In this document: piece by piece, positions 22,194 through 32,194 of the stretch
How positions within the stretch are numbered: position 1 is the stretch's first letter
How the letters are laid out: every line of letters starts with the position of its first letter
Source: Rhizobium sp. RCAM05350
GTDB lineage: Bacteria; Pseudomonadota; Alphaproteobacteria; Rhizobiales; Rhizobiaceae
Assembly (NCBI GenBank): GCA_024426085.1
Contig: CP087974.1
Span: 310,001-374,000, forward strand
DNA: 64,000 bases
Direction: 5' to 3'
Position numbers and translations under genes: made by a program
Notes under the pieces: generated by a model
What the model was told of the DNA's origin: nothing
The model's database searches: none
What the model saw: only the letters and a program-made list of their open reading frames with translations

Positions 22194-22762
22194 TGAATGA
22201 GAAAATGACTATCGCCGTCGTCTATGGCAGCGCACGGCAAGGACGCTTCTGCGACACGGTCGTCAACTGGGCCTTGACGGAATTGTGGGCTGAAAGCGGC
22301 TTCCGCGTCACCCTTATCGACCCGCTTGAGTTGAAGGGAACAGGCGAGGATACAGCACTGAATGCGGCGGCGCTCGAAACTAAGATTGCCGAAGCCGATG
22401 CCTTCATCGTCGTCACGCCGGAATACAATCATGGCTACCCGGCGCCCCTCAAGGAATTGATCGACAGCTGCTATGAGCCATGGCACGCAAAGCCGGTTGG
22501 TTTCATCTCCTATGGCGGCGTCTCGGGCGGATTGCGGGCCGTCGAGCAATTGCGCCAGGTGTTTGCCGAGCTTCATACCGTGACGATCCGCGATACCGTC
22601 AGTTTTGCCAATGTCTGGGCGCAGTTCGATGCCGCCGGCAATCCGTTCAAGGCGGCAGAAGCCAAGGCCGGGCTGATCGTGATGCTGCGGCGGTTGAAAT
22701 GGTGGGCGAGGGCGCTGAAGGCTGCCCGGACTGAAAACGCCTATAGCGGGGTCGCCGCATGA
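22194..22762 (+). CDS. NADPH-dependent FMN reductase family protein
   Basis: An intact flavodoxin-fold protein of 189 residues. It has the flavin phosphate-binding loop VVYGSARQGRFCD and the family motif VVTPEYNHGYPAPLKELIDS, followed by ISYGGVSGG. It probably reduces flavin or quinones with NADPH. The SoxR box in its promoter implies induction by redox-cycling compounds, making it the most likely local SoxR target. Confidence 0.9.
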
Positions 22763-22778
22763 AGTAGACTGGCAGGTT

Positions 22779-23244
22779 TCAGCCGGTGATCTGCCGGATC
22801 GCCTCTCCGGCGATCATCGCCACCGACATGGCGACGTTGAGCGACCGTTGTCCCTCGACCATCGGAACGATGATGCGCCCATCCGCCTTGTCATGGACGT
22901 GGTCTGGAACGCCGGCGCTTTGCGGCCGAAAAGCAGGGTGTCGTTCGGCTGAAACTGGAAGCGCGTGTAAGGTTCAGCAGCCTTGGTGGATGCCAGCACC
23001 AGCCGGCGGCCCTCGGCGAGCCGGGACCTCTTCGGAAACGCTCCCAGTTGACGTGGCGGGTGAGCGTCACCGCGGCGATGTAATCCATGCCGGCGCGCTT
23101 GAGGTTCTTGTCCGACAGATCGAACCCGGCGGGCTCGATGATATCGACGGCAAGACCCAGGCACGCGGCAAGGCGCAGTATAGTCCCGGTATTGCCGGGA
23201 ATGTCGGGCTGGTAGAGGGCAATGCGGAGTGAATGTGGCGACAT
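22779..23244 (-). CDS. trmL: tRNA (cytidine/uridine-34-2'-O)-methyltransferase TrmL (frameshifted)
   Basis: A SPOUT-class methyltransferase that modifies the wobble base of leucine tRNAs. Recognisable blocks: IALYQPDIPGNTGTILRLAACLG, LAVDIIEPAGFDLSDKNLKRAGMDY, PYTRFQFQPNDTLLFGR, and the knot segment IIVPMVEGQRSLNVAMSVAMIAGEAIRQ. The trefoil-knot motif is intact. Two shifts (near 23030 and 22915) divide the gene. ATG 23244 is chosen as it gives the family's usual MSPHSLRIALYQP start. Confidence 0.9.
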
Positions 23245-23636
23245 ATCAACAAGTCTTATGGGGTTCATCAATGCCCGTAATCAATCTGTGCTGTAATGGC
23301 AACAGCAACCGGTGGCCGCTGCAAGTGATGAAAAAGTGGCGGTTGCAATCTGGCATATTCCGGCAAATCAATCTATGTCTTCAATATCTTCAACGCGAAC
23401 CACAGGAGGCATGCATGGATATTCGAATGACCACCAGCCTCCAGGCTGTGTCTTCAGTCCTCTTGGGCTGACCGGTTTCGCGCTTTTTCTTTTTGGCACC
23501 ATTGCGCACGACCGCCCGCTTTCCGGACGAACACGTCTCCTGTGCAAGATTGAGCTGTTTTTCCGGTTTTTAATGTCTGATCGATGAATGCGGGATGTCC
23601 CGCCTTCCTTCACTGGATTCCTGAAGGAGCTTAGAA
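23245..23636. other. 392-bp intergenic region with a possible leader peptide and hairpin
   Basis: No conserved gene. An 18-codon frame 23415-23471 (MDIRMTTSLQAVSSVLLG) has a perfect AGGAGG six bases before its ATG. A hairpin GCGGGA-TG-TCCCGC near 23588-23601 is followed by a pyrimidine run and lies about 35 bp before the ABC exporter start. This arrangement resembles a translated leader with an attenuator, but no known riboswitch class is recognised. Confidence 0.4.
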
Positions 23637-25501
23637 TGTTCGGCTGGTTTGAATCCCGCCTTAATCCCTATCCCGTCGAGGAACCCAAGGTTCCGCCTGC
23701 AGGGTCTGTTTGCGTTCTGCTGGCACTATACTAAGCCGGCAGCACCCTGGCTGTTGACCATGTCGGTCTGTACCATGCTGATCGCGATTGGCGAAGTGGC
23801 GCTGTTCCAGTTCCTCGGCAATGTCGTCGACTGGCTGTCGTCTGCCAAGCAGGACACTTTCCTGCAAAGCGAAGGCACAAAACTGATCTGGATGGGCGCG
23901 CTGATCCTGATCGGCCTGCCAACGGTCGTCGCGATCGATCTGATCATCATGCACCAGGTGCTTCTCGGCAATTATCCGATGATCGCGCGCTGGCAAATGC
24001 ATCGCTATCTGTTGCGTCAGGGCATGACCTTCTTCGCCAACGAGTTTGCCGGCCGCGTCGCCACGAAGGTGATGCAGACCTCGCTTGCCGTGCGCGAAAC
24101 GGTGATGAAGATCCTCGACGTCTTCGTCTACGTCGTTGCCTATTTCATCTCGATGCTCGTCGTCGTTGCGGCGGCAGACTGGCGGCTTCTGGCGCCGCTG
24201 ATCGTCTGGATCATCATCTATGTCTGCATCGTGACCCATTTCGTGCCGCGCCTGCGCAAGATCTCCAAGGATCAGGCGGATGCGCGTTCTGATGATGACC
24301 GGCCGCGTCGTCGACAGCTACACCAACATCGCCACCGTCAAGCTGTTCTCGCATGCCGGCCGCGAGGAGGTGTATGCCAAGGAAAGCATGGATGCGTTCC
24401 TGCAGACCGTGCACCGGCAGATGCGCAAGGTGACGTTGTTCCACGTGCTCGTCTATACGAACAACTGCATCGCTTTTCATGATCTCGGCGCTCGGCATCT
24501 ATTTCTGGATGACCAGCGGCATGTCGGTCGGCTCGATCGCCATTGCCGTGTCGCTCGCCATGCGCATCAACGGCATGTCGCAGTGGATCATGTGGGAAGT
24601 CTCGGCGCTGTTTGAAAACATCGGCACCGTCTATGACGGCATGAGCATGATGACCAAGGCCCATGATATCGTCGATAATGACAATGCCAAGGTGCTGAAG
24701 GCGCCGCAGGGTGCCATCGCGTTCGAAAACATCGGCTTCCACTACGGCAAGAACAAGGGCGTCATTGACAACCTCTCGCTCACCATCAAGCCGGGCGAGA
24801 AGATTGGTCTGGTCGGACGTTCCGGTGCCGGCAAGACGACGCTGATGAACGTGCTGTTGCGCTTCTACGATCTCGAATCGGGCACGATCCGGATCGACGG
24901 GCAGGACATTTCTGCGGCGACGCAGGACAGTTTGCGCGCCCAGATCGGCGTGGTGACGCAGGATACGTCCCTGCTGCACCGCTCGATCCGCGACAACATC
25001 GCCTATGGTCATCCTGAAGCCGACGATGCCGACATCATCGCCGCCGCCAAGCGCGCCAATGCCTGGGAGTTCATCGAGTTGCTCGAGGATAACCAGGGCC
25101 GCAGGGGGCTCGATGCGCAGGTCGGCGAACGGGGCGTCAAGCTCTCCGGAGGCCAGCGCCAGCGGATCGCGATTGCCCGCGTCTTCCTGAAGGACGCGCC
25201 AATCCTGATCCTCGACGAGGCAACGTCGGCGCTCGATTCGGAAGTGGAAGCCACGATCCAGGAAAACCTGTTTGCCCTGATGAAGGGTAAGACGGTGATC
25301 GCGATTGCCCACCGCCTGTCGACGCTCACGGAGATGGACCGGTTGGTCATCCTGGAATCCGGCAAGATTGTCGAGACCGGCAGCCATGCCGAGCTGGTCA
25401 GCCGCAGCGGCCTTTATGCCGACCTCTGGTCGCGACAGTCCGGCGGCTTCATCGCCGATGATGCCGATAGTGCAAACCAAAAGGAGGAGGCGGCCGAATA
25501 G
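23637..25501 (+). CDS. ABC exporter half-transporter 1 (frameshifted)
   Basis: A membrane domain of six helices fused to a nucleotide-binding domain, about 620 residues, of the MsbA/MDR-like type. Walker A is GRSGAGKTT, the signature LSGGQRQRIAIARVFLKDAPI, Walker B ILILDEATSALDS, H-loop IAHRLST. The start has AAGGAGCTTAG upstream. Three shifts are repaired by deleting T23698 (restoring KVPPQGLFAFCWHYTKP), T24290 (ADARSMMTGRVVDSY) and T24466 (TNNASLFMISALGIYF). It is closely similar to the second exporter at 26-27.9 kb; the two may form a heterodimer. Confidence 0.9.
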
Positions 25502-25543
25502 GCCGCCTCCGAGCTTGGCAAATACTCTCCCGGGACGGACAAC

Positions 25544-25808
25544 GTGAGTGATATCGGTTTTGAATTCGACATCCTGATCAAGGGTGAGCGCACGGAGGCT
25601 TTCGATGCTTTCTGCAGCCGCCAATCCGGGATGGGGCTGCAAATACGGAAAGAACGGCGGGTTCCTGGCGGAGCCGCCGCAGCTTGCGGTTGGCGAACTG
25701 GACGCAAGCACCTTCTTGGCGGCGCATGCCGATACCTATGCCGCCCAGCTTTCGGCATTGCGAGCTCTGGGGCATGGCCACAGCATCCGGATCGCCGTCT
25801 ACTTCTGA
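25544..25808 (+). CDS. Small hypothetical protein between the two ABC exporters (frameshifted)
   Basis: About 88 residues from GTG 25544: VSDIGFEFDILIKGERTEAFDAF in one frame, joined near 25610 to SAAANPGWGCKYGKNGGFLAEPPQ and on to ALRALGHGHSIRIAVYF in another. An extra T in TTTCTGCAG explains the break. The second half has a non-random composition and ends cleanly at TGA. Family not recognised. It lies 42 bp after ABC exporter 1 and may belong to the same transcript. Confidence 0.45.
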
Positions 25809-26043
25809 TGCCGCGACATTAACGGGCATGAACCTTCGCCTTAAACCATCGACGATGGCACTGGTTTCGACACTTGGTTACGAGGTCGATTTTTGTCTCT
25901 ATCCGTCTTCCGGTCACGAACATGGCTGAGAACGAGATTCCCTTGAGAACAACATGACGGATTTGTAATCGAACTCACCGGCATTCGTGGCCGATTGCCG
26001 ATTGCCGATTGTCGCGCCTGCAGAATCTGCCTATATCGGACAT

Positions 26044-27910
26044 ATGTTCTTGCGCGCCCTGTTTGCCTTTTCGAAAACTGGATACAGCCCTTCGTGGCGC
26101 GACGGATTGCAGCCGCCTGAGCGGCTGATCCCCTATGTCTGGTTCTACATCCGGCAGGCCAAGGCACCGTTCATCGCCATGCTGGTTCTCGGCGGCATGA
26201 CGGCGGCGATCGAGGCGACGCTGTTCTGGTTTGTTGGCCGCGTCGTCGATATTCTCGCCACAGTCAAGCCAAGCGACGGCTGGAGCGGGCTGCTTGCAGC
26301 GCACGGCGCCGAGCTGTTTGGCATGCTCGTCCTGATCGGCATCGTCCGATCTGTCGTGTCGCTGCTGATGTCGCTGGTCGATCAGCAGGTGATTACGCCC
26401 GGCTTTTACAATCTGGTCCGATGGCAATCCTATCTGCACGTCTCGCGCCAGTCGCTGTCCTTCTTCCAGAACGATTTTTCCGGCCGCATCGTCACCAAGG
26501 TCTGGTCGGGCGGGCAGGCGGTCGGCGATGTCGTGACTTCGTTGATGGAAAGCGTCTGGTTCGTCGGGATCTATTCGGTTTCGACGCTGGTGCTGGTCGG
26601 CCAGCTCGATTTGTCGCTTGCCGTCGTCGTTTTCCTCTGGCTGATCGGCTTTGCCTTCCTCGCGCGCTATTTCGTGCCGCGCATCCGCCAGCATTCGAAG
26701 GAGACGGCCGAAGCGTCCTCGATGCTCAGCGGCCGCATGGTTGATGCCTACAGCAATATGCAGACGCTCAAACTGTTTGCCCGCGACGAGGAAAACGACC
26801 GCTACATGCGGCAGGGTTTCGACATCTTCCAGGGTACGATCATTCGCTTCACCCGGTTCATTACCGGCGTGCGTGCCTCGATGGCATTGCTGTCGGGCAT
26901 CATGATCGTGACCATGGCGGCGATGAGCGTCGATCTCTGGCTATCCGGCGCGATCAGTTCGGGCGCCGTCGCGTTCACCATGGCGTTGATTTTGCGCCTG
27001 AATTTCCTGCTCAGCCGGATGATGGTGCAGTTCAACGGCATCATGCGCAATATCGGCACGATCCAGAATGCGGCCGAGATGATCTCGCAGCCGGTGCAGC
27101 TCGTCGACCAGCCGGACGCGCCAGCTCTCGTCGTCAACAGCCCGGCGATCCGCTTTGAAAATATCCGTTTCCACTACGGCAAGAGGCAGGGCGTCATCGA
27201 TGACCTGTCTCTGGTCGTCAGGCCGGGGGAAAAGGTCGGCATCGTCGGCCGGTCGGGGAGCGGGCAAGACGACGCTCGTCAACCTTCTTCTGCGCTTTTA
27301 CGATTTGGAATCCGGCCGAATCCTGATCGACGGGCAGGATATCGCCGCGGTCCGGCAGGAGACGCTGCGCATGCAGATCGGCGTGGTCAGCCAGGACACC
27401 TCGCTGTTGCACCGGTCGATCCGCGACAACATCCTTTTCGGTCGCCCGGATGCGGATGAAAACAGCCTGCGCGACGCGGCACGAAAGGCCGAAGCGCTTG
27501 ATTTCATCGAGAACCTGCAAGACCAGCGCGGCCGCAAGGGCTTTGACGCCCATGTTGGCGAGCGCGGCGTCAAGCTTTCCGGCGGGCAGCGCCAGCGGGT
27601 GGCGATCGCGCGGGTGATGTTGAAGGATGCACCCATCCTCGTGCTCGACGAGGCGACGTCGGCGCTTGATTCTGAAGTCGAGGCCGCCATCCAGTCGAAT
27701 CTCGACCGTCTGATGCACGGAAAGACCGTTTTGGCGATCGCGCACCGGTTATCCACCATCGCAGCGCTCGACCGGCTGATTGTCATGGATCAGGGCCGGA
27801 TCGTCGAGGATGGCACCCATGATCAGCTGATCGCCACCGGTGGCCTCTACGCCGATCTCTGGCTGCGCCAGTCTGGCGGGTTTCTGGCCCGCGAGGCTGC
27901 GGCCGAGTAA
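26044..27910 (+). CDS. ABC exporter half-transporter 2 (frameshifted)
   Basis: A second MsbA-like half-transporter of about 622 residues. The membrane part runs from residue 30 to 330. The nucleotide-binding domain has LSGGQRQRVAIARVMLKDAPI, ILVLDEATSALDS and IAHRLST. The single +1 shift lies inside Walker A near 27260 (GGAGCGGGCAAG); repaired, it reads GRSGSGKTT or GRSGAGKTT. The C-terminal tail LYADLWLRQSGGFLA is almost identical to that of exporter 1, showing recent common ancestry. Substrate unknown. Confidence 0.9.
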
Positions 27911-28277
27911 CGCACCAGGCCACCGCTCAACGACCTCGCAACGCCCTGTTTCGCCCGCGCCGGACGGCAAAAGCGGTTTGCGAACATTGGCTTCGGTTTT
28001 CCTGCGACATTGTGGCTCACCTCTTGTGCTCAAGGCTAGACATCACTAGCGATCAAGCATAGAACGCGCCGGATTGCCGGGGAATCTGCCGTTTTATCGT
28101 ACGTGTTGGATCTGCCCGGTTTTGATGCATGCGGCGGAAAGACGAAAGTTTTGTTCGATTTGTGCATCGGCTTATTGATTTGGCGCTGTTCTTTCGCTCA
28201 AGTGTCAGCACGGGGCGCGGATTGACGCCGGGGACAGTGCGGTTTCCGCATACATTGCGTGAGAGGATGGTTTAGCC
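27911..28277. other. 367-bp intergenic region upstream of the bc1 operon
   Basis: I see no gene, RNA or repeat here. It contains the presumed petA promoter and is lower in GC in its last 130 bases. No palindromic operator stands out. Confidence 0.4.
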
Positions 28278-28856
28278 GTGAGCGAACACGAGACAGCAAG
28301 CGAAACCCTGGGCGAGCCCACTCGCCGTGATTTCCTGTACTTGACCACCGGGATGGCCGGGGCGGTCGGTGCGGCAGCAGTCGCCTGGCCGTTCATCGAC
28401 CAGATGCGGCCCGACGCTTCGACGCTGGCACTTGCCTCGATCGAAGTCGACGTTGCCAGCCTTCAGCCGGGCATGTCGCTGACGGTGAAATGGCGCGGCA
28501 AGCCGGTATTCATCCGCAACCGCACCGACAAGGAAGTCGAGGAAGCCAACGCGGTTGCGCTGGCTGACCTGAAAGATCCGGTTGCGCGCAATGCCAATCT
28601 TCCTGCTGATGCGACTGCGACAGACCTTGATCGCTCCGCCGGCAAGGAAAAAGAAAACTGGATCGTCATGATCGGCTCCTGCACGCATCTCGGTTGCGTT
28701 CCGCTTGGCCAGGCTGGCGATTTTGGCGGCTGGTTCTGTCCGTGCCACGGCTCTCACTACGATACGGCCGGCCGTATTCGTAAGGGCCCGGCTCCGGAAA
28801 ACCTCGCCGTACCGACTTTTGCGTTCGCTACCGACACAGTCATCAAGATCGGTTGA
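28278..28856 (+). CDS. petA: Ubiquinol-cytochrome c reductase Rieske iron-sulfur subunit
   Basis: An intact 192-residue subunit of the cytochrome bc1 complex, which carries electrons from ubiquinol to cytochrome c1. A Tat-type signal anchor ([20 protein letters not shown]) stays in the membrane. The two Rieske cluster loops are CTHLGC and CPCHGSHYD. First gene of the petABC operon, 14 bp before petB. Confidence 0.97.
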   Translation: MSEHETASETLGEPTRRDFLYLTTGMAGAVGAAAVAWPFIDQMRPDASTLALASIEVDVASLQPGMSLTVKWRGKPVFIRNRTDKEVEEANAVALADLKDPVARNANLPADATATDLDRSAGKEKENWIVMIGSCTHLGCVPLGQAGDFGGWFCPCHGSHYDTAGRIRKGPAPENLAVPTFAFATDTVIKIG

Positions 28857-28870
28857 GGGGAATACTGATT

Positions 28871-30183
28871 ATGAGTGGTGATCATTCAACCTACATGCCG
28901 ACGTCCGGTCTCGAGAAATGGGTGGATCTGCGCCTGCCGCTGCCGCGGCTCGTGCATGACAGCTTCGTTTCCTATCCGGTTCCGCGCAATCTGAACTACG
29001 CCTACACCTTCGGCGCCATGCTTTCGGTCATGCTGATCATCCAGATCCTGACCGGCGTCGTTCTGGCCATGCACTATGCTGCAGAAACGACCGTTGCTTT
29101 CAATTCCGTCGAAAAGATCATGCGTGACGTCAACCAGGGCTGGCTCTTGCGCTACATGCATGCCAACGGTGCGTCGTTCTTCTTCATCGCCGTCTACCTG
29201 CATATCGGCCGCGGTCTTTACTACGGCTCCTACAAGGCTCCGCGCGAAATCCTCTGGATCCTCGGCGTTGTCATCTATCTCCTGATGATGGCTGCCGGCT
29301 TCATGGGCTACGTTCTGCCCTGGGGTCAGATGTCCTTCTGGGGTGCTACGGTTATCACCGGCTTCTTCACCGCCTTCCCATTGGTTGGCGAGTGGATCCA
29401 GCAGTTCCTGCTCGGTGGCTTTGCCGTCGATAATCCGACGCTCAACCGCTTCTTCGCGCTGCATTACCTGTTGCCGTTCATGATCGCTGGCGTCGTTGTC
29501 CTGCATATCTGGGCGCTGCACGTGGTGGGGCAGACGAACCCGACCGGCGTTGAAGTCAAGACCAAGACCGATACGGTTGCCTTTACCCCCTTCGCTACCC
29601 TCAAGGACGCGCTCGGTGTATCGGTGTTCCTGCTGGTTTACGCCTGGTTCGTCTTCTACATGCCGAACTTCCTCGGCCACCCCGACAACTATATCCCTGC
29701 CAATGCGCTGAAGACCCCGGCTCACATCGTTCCTGAATGGTACTACCTGCCGTTCTATGCCATGCTGCGCGCCATCACCTTCAATGTCGGCCCGATTGAT
29801 AGCAAGCTCGGCGGTGTTCTGGTGATGTTCGGTGCGATCATCGTCCTGTTCTTCCTGCCCTGGCTCGATACCTCGAAGGTTCGCTCCGCCGTCTACCGTC
29901 CCTGGTACAAGCTGTTCTTCTGGCTCTTCGTGATCAATGCCATCATGCTCGGCTGGCTGGGCTCGCGCCCGGCGGAAGGCACCGGCTTGTTGGGTCTTCT
30001 CTTCTCAGGCGACTTGAAGGGTAACTACGTCGGTTATTCTCAGCTCGGCACTCTCTACTACTTCGGTTTCTTCCTCGTCATCATGCCTGTTCTCGGCTTG
30101 ATCGAAACGCCGAAGCGCATCCCGAATTCCATTACCGAATCGGTTCTGGAAAAACGGGCAGCGAAAAGCCTGTTGCCGCGTGA
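28871..30183 (+). CDS. petB: Cytochrome b of the bc1 complex (3' end frameshifted)
   Basis: The membrane core of bc1 with eight helices and two b haems. Haem and quinone motifs are seen: [29 protein letters not shown] (two of the histidines), [42 protein letters not shown] (the other pair) and [13 protein letters not shown]. Near the end, CTG and CAG at about 30147 and 30160 each carry an extra base. With both removed the protein ends EKPVAA at TGA 30181-30183, and the stop then overlaps an ATG. Confidence 0.94.
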
Positions 30184-30212
30184 TGTCTGCGAAGATCAAG
30201 GAACCCAAAACA

Positions 30213-31111
30213 ATGAAAAAGCTTGTTACAGGCATTCTTTCGCTCGCAGTCGTCGCCGGTCTCGGCGCAGGAATGGTGTTCGCCCAGGAGAGCGGCGAAC
30301 ACAAAGCCGAAGGTGTAGCTGCCGAGGGCGAACACGCCGCCGGCGGTACGCCACATTTCCCGATCCACAAGCCGGAACAGGAAAAATGGTCCTTTGCCGG
30401 ACCGTTCGGTCACTATGACAAGGGTCAGCTGCAGCGCGGTCTGAAGGTCTACACCGAAGTCTGTTCCGCCTGCCACTCGATGAGCCTTGTCTCCTTCCGT
30501 ACACTGGAAGACCTCGGTTATTCGGAAGCGCAGGTGAAAACCTTCGCGGCCAATTACGAAGTCCAGGATGGCCCGAACGCCGAAGGCGAGATGTATACCC
30601 GCAAGGCCGTGCCTTCGGATCATTTCCCGTCGCCGTTCCCGAATGCCCGAAGCGGCTGCCGCTGCCAACAATGGTGCCGCACCGCCGGACTTCTCGCTGA
30701 TCGCCAAGGCGCGCGGTATCGAGCGCGGCTTCCCGACGTTCATCTTCGACATGTTCACCCAGTATCAGGAAGGTGGCCCGGATTACATCCACGCGCTGCT
30801 GACCGGCTACCAGGAAGCCCCAAAGGGCGTCGAAATTTCCGAGGGCACGCACTACAACCCCTATTTCGCCAACGCGGCAGCCCTTGCCATGGCAAAGCCG
30901 ATCTCCGACGATCAGGTCACCTATGACGATGGTTCGCCGCAGACGGTCGAGCAGTATTCGCGCTGATATCTCCTCATTCCTGATGTGGGCCGCCGAGCCG
31001 CATCTGGAAGCGCGCAAGCGCACCGGCTTCATGGTCATGATCTTCCTGTTGATCTTCACCGGCCTGATCTACCTGACGAAGAAGTCGGTCTACGCCAACA
31101 AGGAACACTGA
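30213..31111 (+). CDS. petC: Cytochrome c1 (frameshifted)
   Basis: A periplasmic c-type cytochrome of bc1 with a C-terminal anchor. It has a signal peptide ([20 protein letters not shown]), the haem site CSACH, the axial-ligand region toward [11 protein letters not shown], and a C-terminal helix ([19 protein letters not shown]). Here petC is a separate gene from petB, as in other rhizobia. Breaks lie near 30648 and at T30964 (CGCTGATATC for CGCGATATC, restoring [17 protein letters not shown]). ATG 30213 has AAGGA upstream; ATG 30183, overlapping the petB stop, is an alternative. Confidence 0.93.
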
Positions 31112-31133
31112 GGCCTTCAGGCTTTCAAACGAC

Positions 31134-31160
31134 AAAGGCGGCCCAAGTGGCCGCCTTTTT
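31134..31160 (+). terminator. Terminator of the petABC operon
   Basis: AAAGGCGGCC pairs with GGCCGCCTTT across a short loop and is followed by TT. It begins 22 bp after the petC stop. Confidence 0.85.
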
Positions 31161-31226
31161 GTGCCTGCTGGTTGTCCGTACCGCTCATCGGCGAGATGAT
31201 TTGATCTGTACGCAGGGAGGGCGCTC

Positions 31227-32064
31227 ATGAAACTGGCGATGGCACAGACTGTTGTCTCGACCGACATTTCCGCAAACGGGGCCGCTATCCGCGCCATGAT
31301 CGCCAACGCGGCGGCGCAAGGGGCAAGGCTTGTCGGATTTTGCGAGGGCGCTCTTTCCGGTTATGCGAAACTTCAGATCGGGAGCCCGGCCGAATATTGG
31401 GATTTTGGCTGGGCGGCGCAGGAGGCCGAGCTTCGCTCCATCGCAGCCCTTTGCCACGAGCTTGGCATTTTCGCCGTGGTTGGTGGAGCGCACCGCCTGC
31501 CGGCCGGCCGTCCGCCGCACAACAGCCTTTATATCATCTCCGATTCCCGGATCCTTGCTAACGAGATATGACAAGAGATTTCTGTCCAACAGCGAGCTCG
31601 GCGGCTGGTACACGCCTGGCGCCACGCCAATTATCGTGGAGGTCGATGGTTTCCGCCTTGGCTGCGCAATCTGCATCGAGTCGCAGTTTCCAGAGATATT
31701 CAGTGACTACGAGAGGATGGGCGTCGATGGCGTGATTTTCTCGTCCTATGGACTGCCATCCTATTTCCAGATCGCGTTCGCGCCCATGCCGGATTGAACT
31801 GCATCTGGATCGGGGCGGCGACCCCGGCGCAGAAGGCTGGCAAGGGACCTGCGGGCATCATTGGCCCGGATGGCGAATGGATGGCGCAATGTGCCCAAAC
31901 ACCGGAACCGGGTCTGGTTGTGGCCACACTGGACCGGAAACGACCCTGCCTATGATATTCCGCTTCAGAAGGCCCGGTCTTGGCGGACAAAGGCGCGGCA
32001 AGGCGATATCTATCGCGAACAGCTGATCGATGATCCGCGTAGTCACACCAGAGATGAATATTGA
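31227..32064 (+). CDS. Carbon-nitrogen hydrolase, nitrilase family (frameshifted)
   Basis: A nitrilase-superfamily hydrolase of about 278 residues. The catalytic Glu-Lys-Cys triad is visible: FCEGALSGY, RYDKRFLSNSE and CAICIESQFPE. The first break near 31565 is a single extra base. The second, near 31760-31780, is resolved by removing one base each from adjacent CTG and CAG, giving YGRHPISDRVRAHAGLNCIWIG. The substrate (an amide or nitrile) is not identifiable. It stands alone between petC and the large GPR-type gene. Confidence 0.82.
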
Positions 32065-32136
32065 CGTGAGCTTTTATCCCAATTGATCAACGGCAATTAC
32101 GTGTTCGCTGTTGTGCCTCATTCTCTTTCTTTGGCT

Positions 32137-32167
32137 GAAAAAAGCCCCGCAGTTTCCTACGGGGCTT
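32137..32167 (-). terminator. Terminator of the GPR-type gene
   Basis: On the minus strand AAGCCCCG pairs with CGGGGCTT across a 10-base loop and is followed by six T residues. It lies about 30 bp beyond the GPR-type stop codon. Confidence 0.9.
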
Positions 32168-32194
32168 GATGTCTCAGATCGCTGTCAAAAGCTC

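Noticed and set aside
24338-25711. 457-codon minus-strand frame opposite ABC exporter 1
   Set aside because: The plus strand encodes an intact nucleotide-binding domain; no domain is seen in the antisense frame.
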